From assembly GCF_002954455.1 (NCBI RefSeq), contig NZ_MSCC01000001.1:976631-1040630 (forward strand): DNA of 64,000 nucleotides, written 5' to 3'. Source of the stretch: Photobacterium aquimaris (GTDB taxonomy: Bacteria > Pseudomonadota > Gammaproteobacteria > Enterobacterales > Vibrionaceae). The notes under the pieces are model-generated. The model was not told the DNA's origin. It saw only the letters and a list, made by a program, of their open reading frames with translations, and ran no database searches. The translations under genes and the position numbers were made by a program. Below are positions 53,362 to 62,348 of the stretch, piece after piece. Numbering within the stretch: the first letter of the stretch is position 1; every line of letters starts with the position of its first letter.

Positions 53362-54420
53362 TTACGCGTTGGCGTCTTTGACAGCACCTGCCAGCATATC
53401 GAGCATCACTAAAGTATCACGCCAATTAATGCATGGATCAGTAATCGATTTGCCGTAAACAAGTTCTTTTTCTTTACCGCTGATCACCGCTTGATTACCT
53501 TCTTCAATAAAGCTCTCAGCCATAATGCCAGCAATAGATTGGCTACCATTGCGAATTTGCTCACATATATCAGCAGCAACATCTAATTGACGTTGATGTT
53601 GCTTTTGACAATTACCGTGACTGAAATCAACGATTAACTTGGGAGCTAATTCAAATTCAGTTAAAGCAGCACACGCTGTCGCAATATCTTGTGCATGGTA
53701 ATTGGGCATTTTTCCGCCACGAAGAATAATGTGGCCATATGGATTACCAGAAGTACGATAAATCGTCATTTGACCATTTTTATTCGGCGAACAGAATAAA
53801 TGTGATGCACGAGTGGCTCGAATAGCGTCGATAGCAATTTTAATATTACCATCAGTACCATTTTTAAAACCAACAGGGCACGACAATGCTGATGCCATTT
53901 CACGGTGGATCTGAGATTCAGTGGTACGAGCGCCAATAGCTCCCCACGTAATAAGATCGGCAATATATTGCCCAGTGATCATATCTAAAAACTCAGTTGC
54001 AGTAGGTAGCCCTAACGCATTAATATCGATTAATAACTTACGTGCTTTATGTAAGCCAGCCGCAAGATCAAGGCTGCCATCTAGATGAGGATCTGAGACA
54101 AGGCCTTTCCAACCAACAACGGTACGCGGCTTTTCAAAATAGGTGCGCATAACGATGAAGAGTTGGTCTTTATATGTTTCTTGTACAGCAACAAGGCGCT
54201 TCGCATAATCAATAGCAGCATCGGTGTCATGAATTGAACATGGCCCAACGATCACCAATAGACGCGAATCTTTACCCGCTAGGATAGCTTCAACTTGCTT
54301 ACGTGCGTTATCAACATGCGCAGCAATGGCATCTGTCATTGGTGAGGCTATTTCTACTTCTGCAGGTGTCGGCATTAGGCCGAGACTCATAGTGCGAAGT
54401 TCATCTGTTTTCATTGGCAT
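53362..54420 (-). CDS. aroH: 3-deoxy-D-arabino-heptulosonate 7-phosphate synthase, Trp-type
   Basis: 352 residues from ATG 54420 (MPMKTDELRT); 29 more codons upstream lack a ribosome site. It condenses PEP and erythrose-4-phosphate to DAHP, the first step of aromatic amino-acid synthesis. Signatures are VGPCSIHD, RTYFEKPRTVVGWKG, GARTTESQIHREMAS, ILRGGKMPNYHA and DFSHGNCQKQH. It resembles E. coli AroH more than AroF/AroG (KTDELRT start, SPNKNGQMTIY, GIMAESF), so the tryptophan-regulated isoform is likely. It has its own terminator. A divergent PEP-synthase-like domain gene lies 318 bases upstream. Confidence 0.93.
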   Translation of the reverse strand: MPMKTDELRTMSLGLMPTPAEVEIASPMTDAIAAHVDNARKQVEAILAGKDSRLLVIVGPCSIHDTDAAIDYAKRLVAVQETYKDQLFIVMRTYFEKPRTVVGWKGLVSDPHLDGSLDLAAGLHKARKLLIDINALGLPTATEFLDMITGQYIADLITWGAIGARTTESQIHREMASALSCPVGFKNGTDGNIKIAIDAIRATRASHLFCSPNKNGQMTIYRTSGNPYGHIILRGGKMPNYHAQDIATACAALTEFELAPKLIVDFSHGNCQKQHQRQLDVAADICEQIRNGSQSIAGIMAESFIEEGNQAVISGKEKELVYGKSITDPCINWRDTLVMLDMLAGAVKDANA

Positions 54421-54738
54421 AATAGTTTGCCTACCTTGGTATCTCTGTAATAACCCCGTTAAGATAGCCCAAATCAGCGTTGGAATAAACCAAACTTGTG
54501 ATAACAAATAGGTTTTTAATGACTAACTGTGGATATTGAGACTGAAAATGGTGATTTTGCATGCAATTATTCATACTAATAAAACGAATAGCATATGATC
54601 ATAAGGTTGAAAAATTGTTATCAAATAACGTTTTACGCTTGCGTGTCAATTAAACTCGCAGTAAGGTCAATAGAGAGTTATTTAATGGATTGATAAATAT
54701 AGATATCAGTCTTTTTAACATGGACGTACAGGTGGTGT
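54421..54738. other. Divergent intergenic region, aroH / PEP-synthase-like
   Basis: 318 AT-rich bases. It must hold both promoters. I searched for a TrpR/TyrR-type operator by eye and found no convincing match. Confidence 0.5.
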
Positions 54739-55644
54739 ATGACAACACAAACACAATTAATACTCGCAACAACAGCCGTATTGCGTAATGCCCAACAATT
54801 AACGACGATCAGCAATCAAGAAATAGGGCTGGTCTCATTAGATGATCTTATTGCAACTTCGATAGGTATTCATCCGTTAGTTTTTGCTCAGCAAAGCATG
54901 TTATCTGAAGTCACCCAGCAGGCACTGCAACAAAAAATAGCAGACCAATACGGCCAACAAACAGTAGCGCTAGCTGAGTATTATGTCTCAATGCTCACTG
55001 AGCTATTAGTGTCAGCCGCAAGACAACAAGGTACAGCGCCCTTAAAAGTGCAACTTATTGGTGCTGATTCGAGTGCGCGCCAGCAATTATTAGGGGCTGA
55101 ATTAGAAACCGTAGAAGTTAATCCACAATTAGGGTTACGCGGTGCGAGTTTTTTTGCTGATGTAAATTACAAACCAAGCTTTTCACTGCAATGTGAAGCG
55201 ATTAAACGTGCGCGTGCAACCTTAGGCGGAGAAAACATTGAATTAGTCGTGCCGTTTGTGCGTACATTCAGTGAAGCGGCGACCATGATTGATTTATTGG
55301 CTGAACAAGGATTATGCCGTGGTGCTAATGGGTTAAAAGTACACATGCTATGTTGTGTGCCAGCAAATGCATTATTAGCAGAGACCTTTATTCATTATTT
55401 TGATGGTTTTGTTGTTGATGTTGAGCAATTAGCACAATTAGCACTTGGACAAGATTTTGACAACGCTAACCTTAATTACCGCATTGATACTCAAAATGAT
55501 GCTGTAATCCAGCTGCTTAAAATGCTATTTGCAGTGGTAGGAAGTACAGCTAAAGATTGCGATATTTACTGTCGCTCAATTGAACAATCACCGCGTTTAC
55601 AGCGATGGTTGAATGATCATGAAATAACCTCAGTTATCTGCTGA
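54739..55644 (+). CDS. Stand-alone PEP-synthase/PTS-I C-terminal TIM-barrel-like protein
   Basis: 301 residues. Residues about 130-235 match the PEP-utilising barrel of PEP synthase: VEVNPQLGLRGASFF, CEAIKRARATLGGENIELVVPFVRT, GLKVHMLCCVPANALLAETFIHYFDGF. The N-terminal swivelling and nucleotide-binding domains are absent. Residues expected in the active barrel are altered (VDVEQLAQL where PEP synthase has SNDLTQL), so catalysis is doubtful. It may bind PEP or have a regulatory role. AGGTGG precedes the ATG, and a terminator follows. Confidence 0.8.
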   Translation: MTTQTQLILATTAVLRNAQQLTTISNQEIGLVSLDDLIATSIGIHPLVFAQQSMLSEVTQQALQQKIADQYGQQTVALAEYYVSMLTELLVSAARQQGTAPLKVQLIGADSSARQQLLGAELETVEVNPQLGLRGASFFADVNYKPSFSLQCEAIKRARATLGGENIELVVPFVRTFSEAATMIDLLAEQGLCRGANGLKVHMLCCVPANALLAETFIHYFDGFVVDVEQLAQLALGQDFDNANLNYRIDTQNDAVIQLLKMLFAVVGSTAKDCDIYCRSIEQSPRLQRWLNDHEITSVIC

Positions 55645-55646
55645 TA

Positions 55647-55693
55647 ATTCCAACCAGTGCTATTACCGTAATTGCGCTGGTTGGTTCTTTTTT
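55647..55693 (+). terminator. Intrinsic terminator
   Basis: CCAACCAGTGC pairs with GCGCTGGTTGG (one G-T/mismatch pair), followed by TTCTTTTTT, directly after the stop at 55644. Confidence 0.88.
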
Positions 55694-55747
55694 AGTGTCA
55701 GTAGCTTTAGTATCAGCAACACCTGTTAGTCCCTGTGACTTCCTCGT

Positions 55748-56782
55748 TTACGAATTAATGGTTCGTAATTGAATAATAAGCGCATCAAGTTGGCTGATAA
55801 ATTGGCGTGTAAGCCAAAAATAGCCATAAATTCCCAATGCATTTGCCGCATCATCAGGGCTTATTTCTGTTGCCATTGTTGGTAGAAGGTCGATATCAGG
55901 TAAGGCATCAATATTTGCTAAACTGCTACGATTAACCGATGCCTGTTCGATTTGATTTAAAATGGTAATAATCTGCTGTTGATAAAGTTTTAAATCGGCT
56001 TGAGCTAATAATTGCTGCCGACTAATGTCAGAACTCCAATGGGTTTCAATGAGCTGTTCAGTAATACTAATTAATGTCCGTTGTACTGTGATAATAGCGC
56101 GATAATGTCCGGCTAATTTGTGTTTTTCTTTTTGGACGTTAGGCAACAAAATGATCATTTTCATATGCCGTTCTAACACTTCACGTTTCATGGCATTTAG
56201 TTGTTTTATACTCAACATATGAGCAGATGCATGGGCTTGATACAGCTGACGTAAAGCGTGCAAATTTTGATTAAATAACGTATTCCAACCAGTAACGGCA
56301 CGGATCGGCATCAATAAAGAAAATGAAATCGCAATTAAGCTACCAATTAAAATATTTGCCACTCGCCATAAAGCTACATTGACTTCTAAAGCGGTATCAC
56401 CTTGGTAAGAAACAATAATTAACGTCATTACCGCTAAAAAGAAGAAATAAATATTCTTACCATAAGATTTAAGTGACAGTAAGAATACCCATGCCAACAT
56501 CCATACCGGTATCAGATAATCGAGTTGGTGAGGGAATAACACTGTTAATAGGCCTAATATTGCGCCTAATAATGTGCCGCCTATACGTTGAAAACCTTTA
56601 TATACAATAGCGCCAGCATAAGGTTGCATCATAACAACCACGACAGTAACAGGTCCCCACATTGAATGCGGAACATGCACCACGGCATAGAAGGCGAGTG
56701 TAAAAGCTATCGCTAACGTTACCCGTAAAGCATGAGAAAATTGTGCATGTGATATTAACAATGCTTTAAGACGTAAATACAT
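55748..56782 (-). CDS. FUSC-family membrane protein (one-repeat)
   Basis: 344 residues. About six membrane helices occupy the first ~165 residues (ALRVTLAIAFTLAFYAVV, VPHSMWGPVTVVVVMMQPYAG). The HSMWGPVTVV segment is the FUSC signature at the same place as GYWISLTAF in the 645-residue protein at 11242. A helical soluble domain follows. Likely an inner-membrane aromatic-acid or small-molecule efflux component. AGG lies eight bases before the ATG. It lies next to fruR without an obvious functional link. Confidence 0.82.
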   Translation of the reverse strand: MYLRLKALLISHAQFSHALRVTLAIAFTLAFYAVVHVPHSMWGPVTVVVVMMQPYAGAIVYKGFQRIGGTLLGAILGLLTVLFPHQLDYLIPVWMLAWVFLLSLKSYGKNIYFFFLAVMTLIIVSYQGDTALEVNVALWRVANILIGSLIAISFSLLMPIRAVTGWNTLFNQNLHALRQLYQAHASAHMLSIKQLNAMKREVLERHMKMIILLPNVQKEKHKLAGHYRAIITVQRTLISITEQLIETHWSSDISRQQLLAQADLKLYQQQIITILNQIEQASVNRSSLANIDALPDIDLLPTMATEISPDDAANALGIYGYFWLTRQFISQLDALIIQLRTINS

Positions 56783-56883
56783 GGCGTAGCCTATAGCGAT
56801 TTAATAAAAAAGAAGATAAACATCAATAACTAGCTATTTTTCCATTATAGCTATTATTCCGCAATAGAATAATGGTAATACTA

Positions 56884-57867
56884 TTAACGCTGAATGACTT
56901 GACGCGGGATCACTTCAATATTTGGTTCATAAATGCCTTTGATTGCGTTTAGTGCCAGTGCTAATGCATGTTCAGCAATCAGTTCGTATTGCTGTGGTAA
57001 TGACTGTATCTTATTGGGTAAAAAATCCAATAAGCGATTATCACCAAAAGTGGCTAAGTAAGTGTTACTCATGGCCTGTGGGTGTTTGAGTAGGCAATCA
57101 AGTACACCTTCAAATAAAGTATAAGATGTTGCTAAAATAGCGTCGGGAAAACAGTTGTCATCAAGCCATTGCTGCACAATCTGTTGGCCATGTTGTTGGC
57201 TAAAATGCTCACCATAGCCAATTAGTGATGTGATAGGCTGTTGATGACGCTCAATTGCAGCCATAAAACCCTGCTGACGTTCTTTTGATACGCCAAGCTC
57301 GGCAACCGCGCCCACTAGACCAATGCTGTTAATTGGTTTTTCTAATAACGATTGAGTGAGTTGAAAAGCGCCTTCTAAATCTTCACTGATCACTGATACA
57401 AAAAACTCATCATCTAGAGCGCGGTCAATGGCAATAACAGGAACCCCATTGGCTTGAACTTGACGATAAAAAGGGTGATCAGCGGCAAGCGCACTCGCAA
57501 CAATCAGTGCATCAGTGCGACGGCTTAATAAAATATCAGCGACTTTCATTTCAGTGTCTGGATCATCATCAGAGCAAGAGATGATCATTTGATAGCCCGC
57601 TTTTCGTGCATTACGTTCAAGTAGTTTGGCTATTTTTGCGTAACTGCTGTTTTCTAAATCAGGAATAATCAGCCCTAAAGAATAACTGTTACCGATACGT
57701 AATGATGTTGCTGCATGATCTGGGCGATAGTTATGCTCTTCAACAACAGCCATTACTTTTAGTTGGGTTTTTTCACTAATACGATATTGTTTTGCTTTAC
57801 CATTAATAACGTAACTTGCAGTTGTACGAGAAACCCCTGCGAGTTTTGCAATTTCATCCAGTGTCAT
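56884..57867 (-). CDS. fruR: FruR/Cra-type LacI-family repressor
   Basis: 327 residues. An N-terminal helix-turn-helix (MTLDEIAKLAGVSRTTASYVINGKAK) with the Cra-specific ASYVINGKA recognition region is followed by a periplasmic-binding-like effector domain (SLGLIIPDLENSSYAKIAK). It binds fructose-1-phosphate-responsive operators as a dimer/tetramer and represses the fru operon. The gene is divergent from fruBKA, with three GCTGAAAC/GTTTCAGC-type operators between, so it probably also regulates itself. Confidence 0.94.
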   Translation of the reverse strand: MTLDEIAKLAGVSRTTASYVINGKAKQYRISEKTQLKVMAVVEEHNYRPDHAATSLRIGNSYSLGLIIPDLENSSYAKIAKLLERNARKAGYQMIISCSDDDPDTEMKVADILLSRRTDALIVASALAADHPFYRQVQANGVPVIAIDRALDDEFFVSVISEDLEGAFQLTQSLLEKPINSIGLVGAVAELGVSKERQQGFMAAIERHQQPITSLIGYGEHFSQQHGQQIVQQWLDDNCFPDAILATSYTLFEGVLDCLLKHPQAMSNTYLATFGDNRLLDFLPNKIQSLPQQYELIAEHALALALNAIKGIYEPNIEVIPRQVIQR

Positions 57868-57973
57868 AGTCGTTATCCATTGTTAATGAGACTTGTAGGT
57901 ATTTGGGTAAAGCTAATTTTGTGCACTTGATCATATATTGATAGAGCGTATGCTTTACATGTTTGCAATTCTA

Positions 57974-57989
57974 GCTGAAACGATTCAGT
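57974..57989. promoter_or_regulatory. Cra/FruR operator 1
   Basis: GCTGAAACGATTCAGT, one mismatch from the symmetric Cra operator GCTGAAACGATTCAGC. Confidence 0.93.
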
Positions 57990-57995
57990 ATGCAA

Positions 57996-58011
57996 GCTGA
58001 AAGGTTTCAGC
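57996..58011. promoter_or_regulatory. Cra/FruR operator 2
   Basis: GCTGAAAGGTTTCAGC, outer arms perfect with a variant centre. It lies 22 bp centre-to-centre from operator 1, about two helical turns. Confidence 0.88.
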
Positions 58012-58082
58012 AGTAAGTTAAAAGTGTATCTATCGAGTAACTGGAATGTTGTGCAACGCATGGCATTTTTATTTTACATAAT

Positions 58083-58098
58083 GCTGAAACGATTCAGC
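58083..58098. promoter_or_regulatory. Cra/FruR operator 3
   Basis: GCTGAAACGATTCAGC, a near-perfect Cra operator, just upstream of the candidate -10 element of fruB. Confidence 0.95.
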
Positions 58099-58203
58099 TT
58101 ATTGCTAATATAGACCATAAAATATTAGTAATACGTTGATAGGGTTAACCGATAGTGTTAATCAATAACGATGATTTCACAGAGCATTAAAGCGGAGAGT
58201 TAA

Positions 58204-59322
58204 ATGTTATCACTGTCTAAAAATGATATTACGATGCAGCAAATTGCATCCACCAAACAAGATGCAATCAAAGCGTTGGCAGCTGATCTTGAAGCGACAG
58301 GGTTAGTTCAGACAGGGTATGTCAACGGTATGCTTGCTCGTGAACAACAAAATTCAACTTACCTTGGCAACGGTATCGCCATTCCTCACGGCACGACAGA
58401 AACCAGAGATTTAGTTAATCACACTGGTGTTAAAATTCACCATTTTCCACAAGGTGTGCCATGGGGTGATGATCAAACGGCTTATATCGCCATTGGTATT
58501 GCTGCTAAATCAGACGAGCATTTGGGCATTTTAAAGCAATTAACCAAAGTATTATCCGCTGATGGTATTGAAGATAAGCTTCGTCATTGTGAATCAGAGC
58601 AAGCAATCATTGCATTACTAAATGGTGATGAGCAGCAAGAAGCAGAATGCAATCCTGAACTTATTTTAAAACAATTTCCGGCGCAGGATTTATTACAACT
58701 GACAGCGGTAGCGGCTGGGTTAATTAAATACCAAGGCTTTGCAGAAACAGCCACGGTGACTGATGCAATTGATCAAGGTGCGAGCTATTTAGGTCAAGGC
58801 TTGTGGTTAGTGAAAAGCAATAAGCAGGTTAAGCGGACTGCAATTTCAGTGGTTACGCCGCAAACACCTTTTGAAGAGCTTGGTTATCCTGTTGCGGGTA
58901 TGATCATGATTGCGGCGAATAATAATGCCCATAAAGCCAATCTCGAACACCTTACTAATTTGATTTATCAAGGCAAAATTAGCCAATGGTTAGCATCATC
59001 AGCACAAGAGATGGTAACTGCATTAACTCAAGTGACGTTAGAGGGCAATCAAGCCACATTTACCATCCGTAACCCGCATGGTTTACATGCCCGTCCAGGC
59101 GCAATGTTAGTCAATACTACGAAAAAATTCGATGCCGATATTCAAGTGGTTAACCTGACTAGCAGCAGTAAGCCTGTCAACGCAAAAAGTTTAATGAAAG
59201 TGATTGGTCTGGGTGTGAAATGCGGTAATGAACTGCAATTTACCGCACAGGGAAGTGATGCTGAAGCGGCGTTAACGGCAATTGGTCAAGCGATTGCTGA
59301 CGGCTTAGGTGAAAAATTATAA
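58204..59322 (+). CDS. fruB: PTS fructose IIA-HPr fusion (FPr, diphosphoryl transfer protein)
   Basis: 372 residues. The N-terminal EIIA-Fru domain (about 1-145) has IAIPHGT with His62. A middle domain follows, and the C-terminal HPr domain has NPHGLHARPGA with the phosphorylation-site His295 and a regulatory SSSKPVNAKSLM segment. It relays phosphate from enzyme I to FruA for fructose uptake. First gene of fruBKA, with AAGCGGAGAG upstream of the ATG. Confidence 0.96.
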   Translation: MLSLSKNDITMQQIASTKQDAIKALAADLEATGLVQTGYVNGMLAREQQNSTYLGNGIAIPHGTTETRDLVNHTGVKIHHFPQGVPWGDDQTAYIAIGIAAKSDEHLGILKQLTKVLSADGIEDKLRHCESEQAIIALLNGDEQQEAECNPELILKQFPAQDLLQLTAVAAGLIKYQGFAETATVTDAIDQGASYLGQGLWLVKSNKQVKRTAISVVTPQTPFEELGYPVAGMIMIAANNNAHKANLEHLTNLIYQGKISQWLASSAQEMVTALTQVTLEGNQATFTIRNPHGLHARPGAMLVNTTKKFDADIQVVNLTSSSKPVNAKSLMKVIGLGVKCGNELQFTAQGSDAEAALTAIGQAIADGLGEKL

Positions 59323-59369
59323 ACACTGCCAGCATAACAATTTCAACTATAGATTTAGAGGCAACTACT

Positions 59370-60314
59370 ATGCAACAAATTGTAAAACCTAAAGTCGTCA
59401 CCGTAACCTTAAATCCTGCACTCGATCTTACTGGCAGTTTGCAATCACTATCATTAGGCAGTGTCAGTGTTGTCGAACAAGGTAGTCTCCATCCTGCTGG
59501 TAAAGGAGTCAACGTTGCGAAGGTGCTGGCTGAGTTAGGGGCTGATGTTACTGTTACCGGATTATTAGGCGCTGATAACCAAGAATCTTTTTGCCAGTTA
59601 TTTAAAGCCATGGGCGCAACCGACAAATTTGTTCGTGTAGCAGGCGCAAACCGTATTAACGTCAAATTAGTCGAAAAAAATGGCCAAGTCAGTGACATTA
59701 ACTTTCCCGGTGTTGCTGTTACCGCTGCCAATATTTTAGCGTTTGAAAAAACACTGTTTGAACTAGCCACAACCCATGATGTGTTCGTGATAGCAGGCAG
59801 CTTACCACAAGGTGTCAGTGCTGATATGTGCGCGAATTGGTTGGAAAAACTGCATCAATTAGGTAAGAAAGTATTGTTTGATAGCAGTAAATTAGCCTTG
59901 GCTACTGGCTTAGATGCTCATCCGTGGTTAGTTAAACCTAATGATGAAGAACTTGCTGAATGGGCAGGTCAAGCATTAGAAACTCCGCAACAATGTATGT
60001 CGGTTGCAGAAACCATCGCCGCTAAAGGTATCACTAATGTGGTGGTGTCACTGGGTGCTAAAGGGGTGATGTGGCTTAACGATCAAGGCTGGTTACATGC
60101 TCAACCACCAAAAATGGACGTGGTAAGTACTGTCGGTGCTGGCGATACCCTTGTTGCAGGCTTGTGTTGGGGAGAGATCAATCAATGGTCAAAAACTCAA
60201 TCGCTGCAATTTGCCACAGCGTTATCAGCCGTCGCTGTTACTCAAGTTGGGGTAGGTGTTGATGATATTGAGCAAGTAAATACCATCGTTCAGCACGTTA
60301 TTTTAACGCAATAA
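59370..60314 (+). CDS. fruK: 1-phosphofructokinase
   Basis: 314 residues, ribokinase/PfkB family: VTLNPALDLTG start, GKGVNVAKVLAELGADVTVTG, and the C-terminal anion-hole/catalytic motif VSTVGAGDTLVAG. It phosphorylates fructose-1-phosphate to fructose-1,6-bisphosphate in the cytoplasm. It lies 47 bases after fruB and 67 before fruA. Consumption of fructose-1-phosphate lowers the FruR inducer. Confidence 0.96.
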   Translation: MQQIVKPKVVTVTLNPALDLTGSLQSLSLGSVSVVEQGSLHPAGKGVNVAKVLAELGADVTVTGLLGADNQESFCQLFKAMGATDKFVRVAGANRINVKLVEKNGQVSDINFPGVAVTAANILAFEKTLFELATTHDVFVIAGSLPQGVSADMCANWLEKLHQLGKKVLFDSSKLALATGLDAHPWLVKPNDEELAEWAGQALETPQQCMSVAETIAAKGITNVVVSLGAKGVMWLNDQGWLHAQPPKMDVVSTVGAGDTLVAGLCWGEINQWSKTQSLQFATALSAVAVTQVGVGVDDIEQVNTIVQHVILTQ

Positions 60315-60381
60315 CATAATCGCATATTAGCTTAGCGACATAATAACAATAACGCTAAGCAATATTGATCAAGGTGTAAAT

Positions 60382-62136
60382 ATGAAAATAGCATTAGTAA
60401 CAGCTTGTCCTAGCGGCATTGCAACCACCATCATTGCTGCGGGTTTATTAGAAAAAGCCGCCGCAGAATTACAATGGCAAGCCAATGTAGAGTGCCAGAC
60501 TACACTTAATACCACCCAAACGTTGACCCAACAGCAAATTGATGATGCTGGAGTGATCATTATCGCAGCAGGTAAAGCGATTGATAATTCCCGTTTTGTG
60601 GGTAAAAAAGTTTATCAAGCCGACATCACTGCCTGTTTTGAAGATCCTAAAACATGGTTAACCGTGGCAGTGGAGCAAGCACAGCTATTAACAGCATCTG
60701 ACACTCAAACTGTTACTAATGAAGCCGATAGTGCGGTTAAGAAAATTGTCGCTATTACTGCTTGTCCAACAGGCGTTGCACACACCTTTATGGCAGCAGA
60801 AGCGTTGACAGAAGAAGGTCAACGCCAAGGCTATGAGATCAAAGTAGAAACCCGTGGATCTGTGGGTGCTAAAAACCAATTAACAGATGCTGAAATTGCA
60901 GCGGCAGATTTAGTGATTATCGCCGCTGACATTGAAGTAGATTTAGCCCGATTTAATGGTAAAAAGCTGTATAAAACCAGCACAGGGTTAGCACTTAAGA
61001 AAACTAAACCAGAGCTAGAAAAAGCCTTTGCAACCGCTACAGTATATCAACACGCTGGCAATACCAATGCACAAACGGCTGACACTAAAGCTGAAAAAGC
61101 AGGGCCGTATAAGCACCTAATGACGGGTGTATCTTACATGTTGCCATTAGTGGTGGCTGGTGGTTTGTCGATTGCTTTATCGTTTGTGTTTGGTATCGAA
61201 GCCTTTAAACAAGAAGGCACATTAGCCGCAGCATTAATGACTATCGGTGGTGGCTCAGCATTTGCGTTAATGGTGCCAGTATTGGCTGGTTTCATCGCAT
61301 TTTCAATTGCCGATCGTCCAGGTTTAGCACCGGGTTTAATTGGCGGTATGTTAGCAAGCACCACAGGCGCTGGTTTCTTAGGCGGTATCGTTGCTGGTTT
61401 CCTAGCAGGTTACAGTGCTAAATTGTTGGTAGAAAAAATCAAACTGCCACAATCTATGGAAGCGCTAAAACCGATTTTGATTGTGCCATTATTAGCCAGC
61501 TTAATTACTGGCTTGGTAATGATTTACGTTGTTGGTGGTCCAGTATCAGCGGCAATGGCAGGCCTAACAACTTTCCTCAACAATATGGGTTCAGCTAACG
61601 CAGTATTACTCGGTATTATCCTTGGTTGTATGATGTGTTTCGACCTCGGTGGCCCTGTAAACAAAGCCGCTTATACCTTTGGTGTTGGCTTACTGGCCTC
61701 ACAAACCTACGCGCCAATGGCAGCGGTAATGGCAGCAGGTATGGTGCCAGCAATGGGTATGGGTTTAGCGACATTCCTTGCAAAACGTAAGTTCTCAACC
61801 AGTGAAAATGAAGCAGGTAAAGCTTCGTTTGTATTAGGTATGTGCTTCATCTCTGAAGGTGCGATTCCATTTGCAGCGCGCGATCCAATGCGTGTTATTC
61901 CAAGCTGTATGGCTGGTGGTGCATTAACAGGTGCATTATCAATGTTGTTTGGCGCTAAACTAATGGCTCCCCACGGCGGCTTGTTTGTTCTGCTGATTCC
62001 AAACGCAATTTCACCAGCGTTACTTTACTTAGTCGCTATTGCTGCGGGTACGGTAGTAACAGGTGTGATGTACGCATTCTTAAAGCGCCCAGAAGAAGGC
62101 TCAGTTGCTGCTCAAACGGTACAAGCTAACGCTTAA
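60382..62136 (+). CDS. fruA: PTS fructose transporter subunit IIBC
   Basis: 584 residues. Two IIB-like domains occupy the first ~210 residues; phosphocysteines are Cys9 (ACPSGIATT, degenerate, the IIB' copy) and Cys128 (TACPTGVAHTFMAAE, the active IIB). The IIC membrane domain (about 245-575) has about nine or ten helices, with SISFVFG-like and GGPVNKAAYTFG segments. It takes up fructose as fructose-1-phosphate. AAGGTG precedes the ATG, and an intrinsic terminator closes the operon. Confidence 0.95.
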   Translation: MKIALVTACPSGIATTIIAAGLLEKAAAELQWQANVECQTTLNTTQTLTQQQIDDAGVIIIAAGKAIDNSRFVGKKVYQADITACFEDPKTWLTVAVEQAQLLTASDTQTVTNEADSAVKKIVAITACPTGVAHTFMAAEALTEEGQRQGYEIKVETRGSVGAKNQLTDAEIAAADLVIIAADIEVDLARFNGKKLYKTSTGLALKKTKPELEKAFATATVYQHAGNTNAQTADTKAEKAGPYKHLMTGVSYMLPLVVAGGLSIALSFVFGIEAFKQEGTLAAALMTIGGGSAFALMVPVLAGFIAFSIADRPGLAPGLIGGMLASTTGAGFLGGIVAGFLAGYSAKLLVEKIKLPQSMEALKPILIVPLLASLITGLVMIYVVGGPVSAAMAGLTTFLNNMGSANAVLLGIILGCMMCFDLGGPVNKAAYTFGVGLLASQTYAPMAAVMAAGMVPAMGMGLATFLAKRKFSTSENEAGKASFVLGMCFISEGAIPFAARDPMRVIPSCMAGGALTGALSMLFGAKLMAPHGGLFVLLIPNAISPALLYLVAIAAGTVVTGVMYAFLKRPEEGSVAAQTVQANA

Positions 62137-62160
62137 TTAATAGCAAAGAGATTATTATTT

Positions 62161-62188
62161 AAAGCCGACTTCATTGTCGGCTTTTTTA
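62161..62188 (+). terminator. Intrinsic terminator of fruBKA
   Basis: AAAGCCGAC (62161-62169) pairs with GTCGGCTTT (62176-62184), followed by TTT. Confidence 0.94.
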
Positions 62189-62348
62189 TGGGAGAAAGGT
62201 TATAGGAAATAGGTTATTAGGGACGAGGGTTTAGGAACAGCGGATGTTGTTATATTAAAGCCACAACACAACAACCCGTCATTCCCTACAGTGAGGTTAC
62301 GAACGCGATAGGGAATCTATTTATAGCGTGTTGAATCGTTATTAATTA

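Larger units (their letters stand above)
57868..58203. other. Divergent fruR-fruB regulatory region
   Basis: 336 bases containing three Cra/FruR operators (57974-57989, 57996-58011, 58083-58098). A candidate -10 (TAATAT, 58106-58111) lies just after the third. The small minus-strand open frame at 57873-58061 overlaps two operators and is not a gene. Confidence 0.75.

Noticed and set aside
57873..58061. 62-codon minus-strand frame upstream of fruR
   Set aside because: Overlaps two Cra operators in the control region; no protein features.
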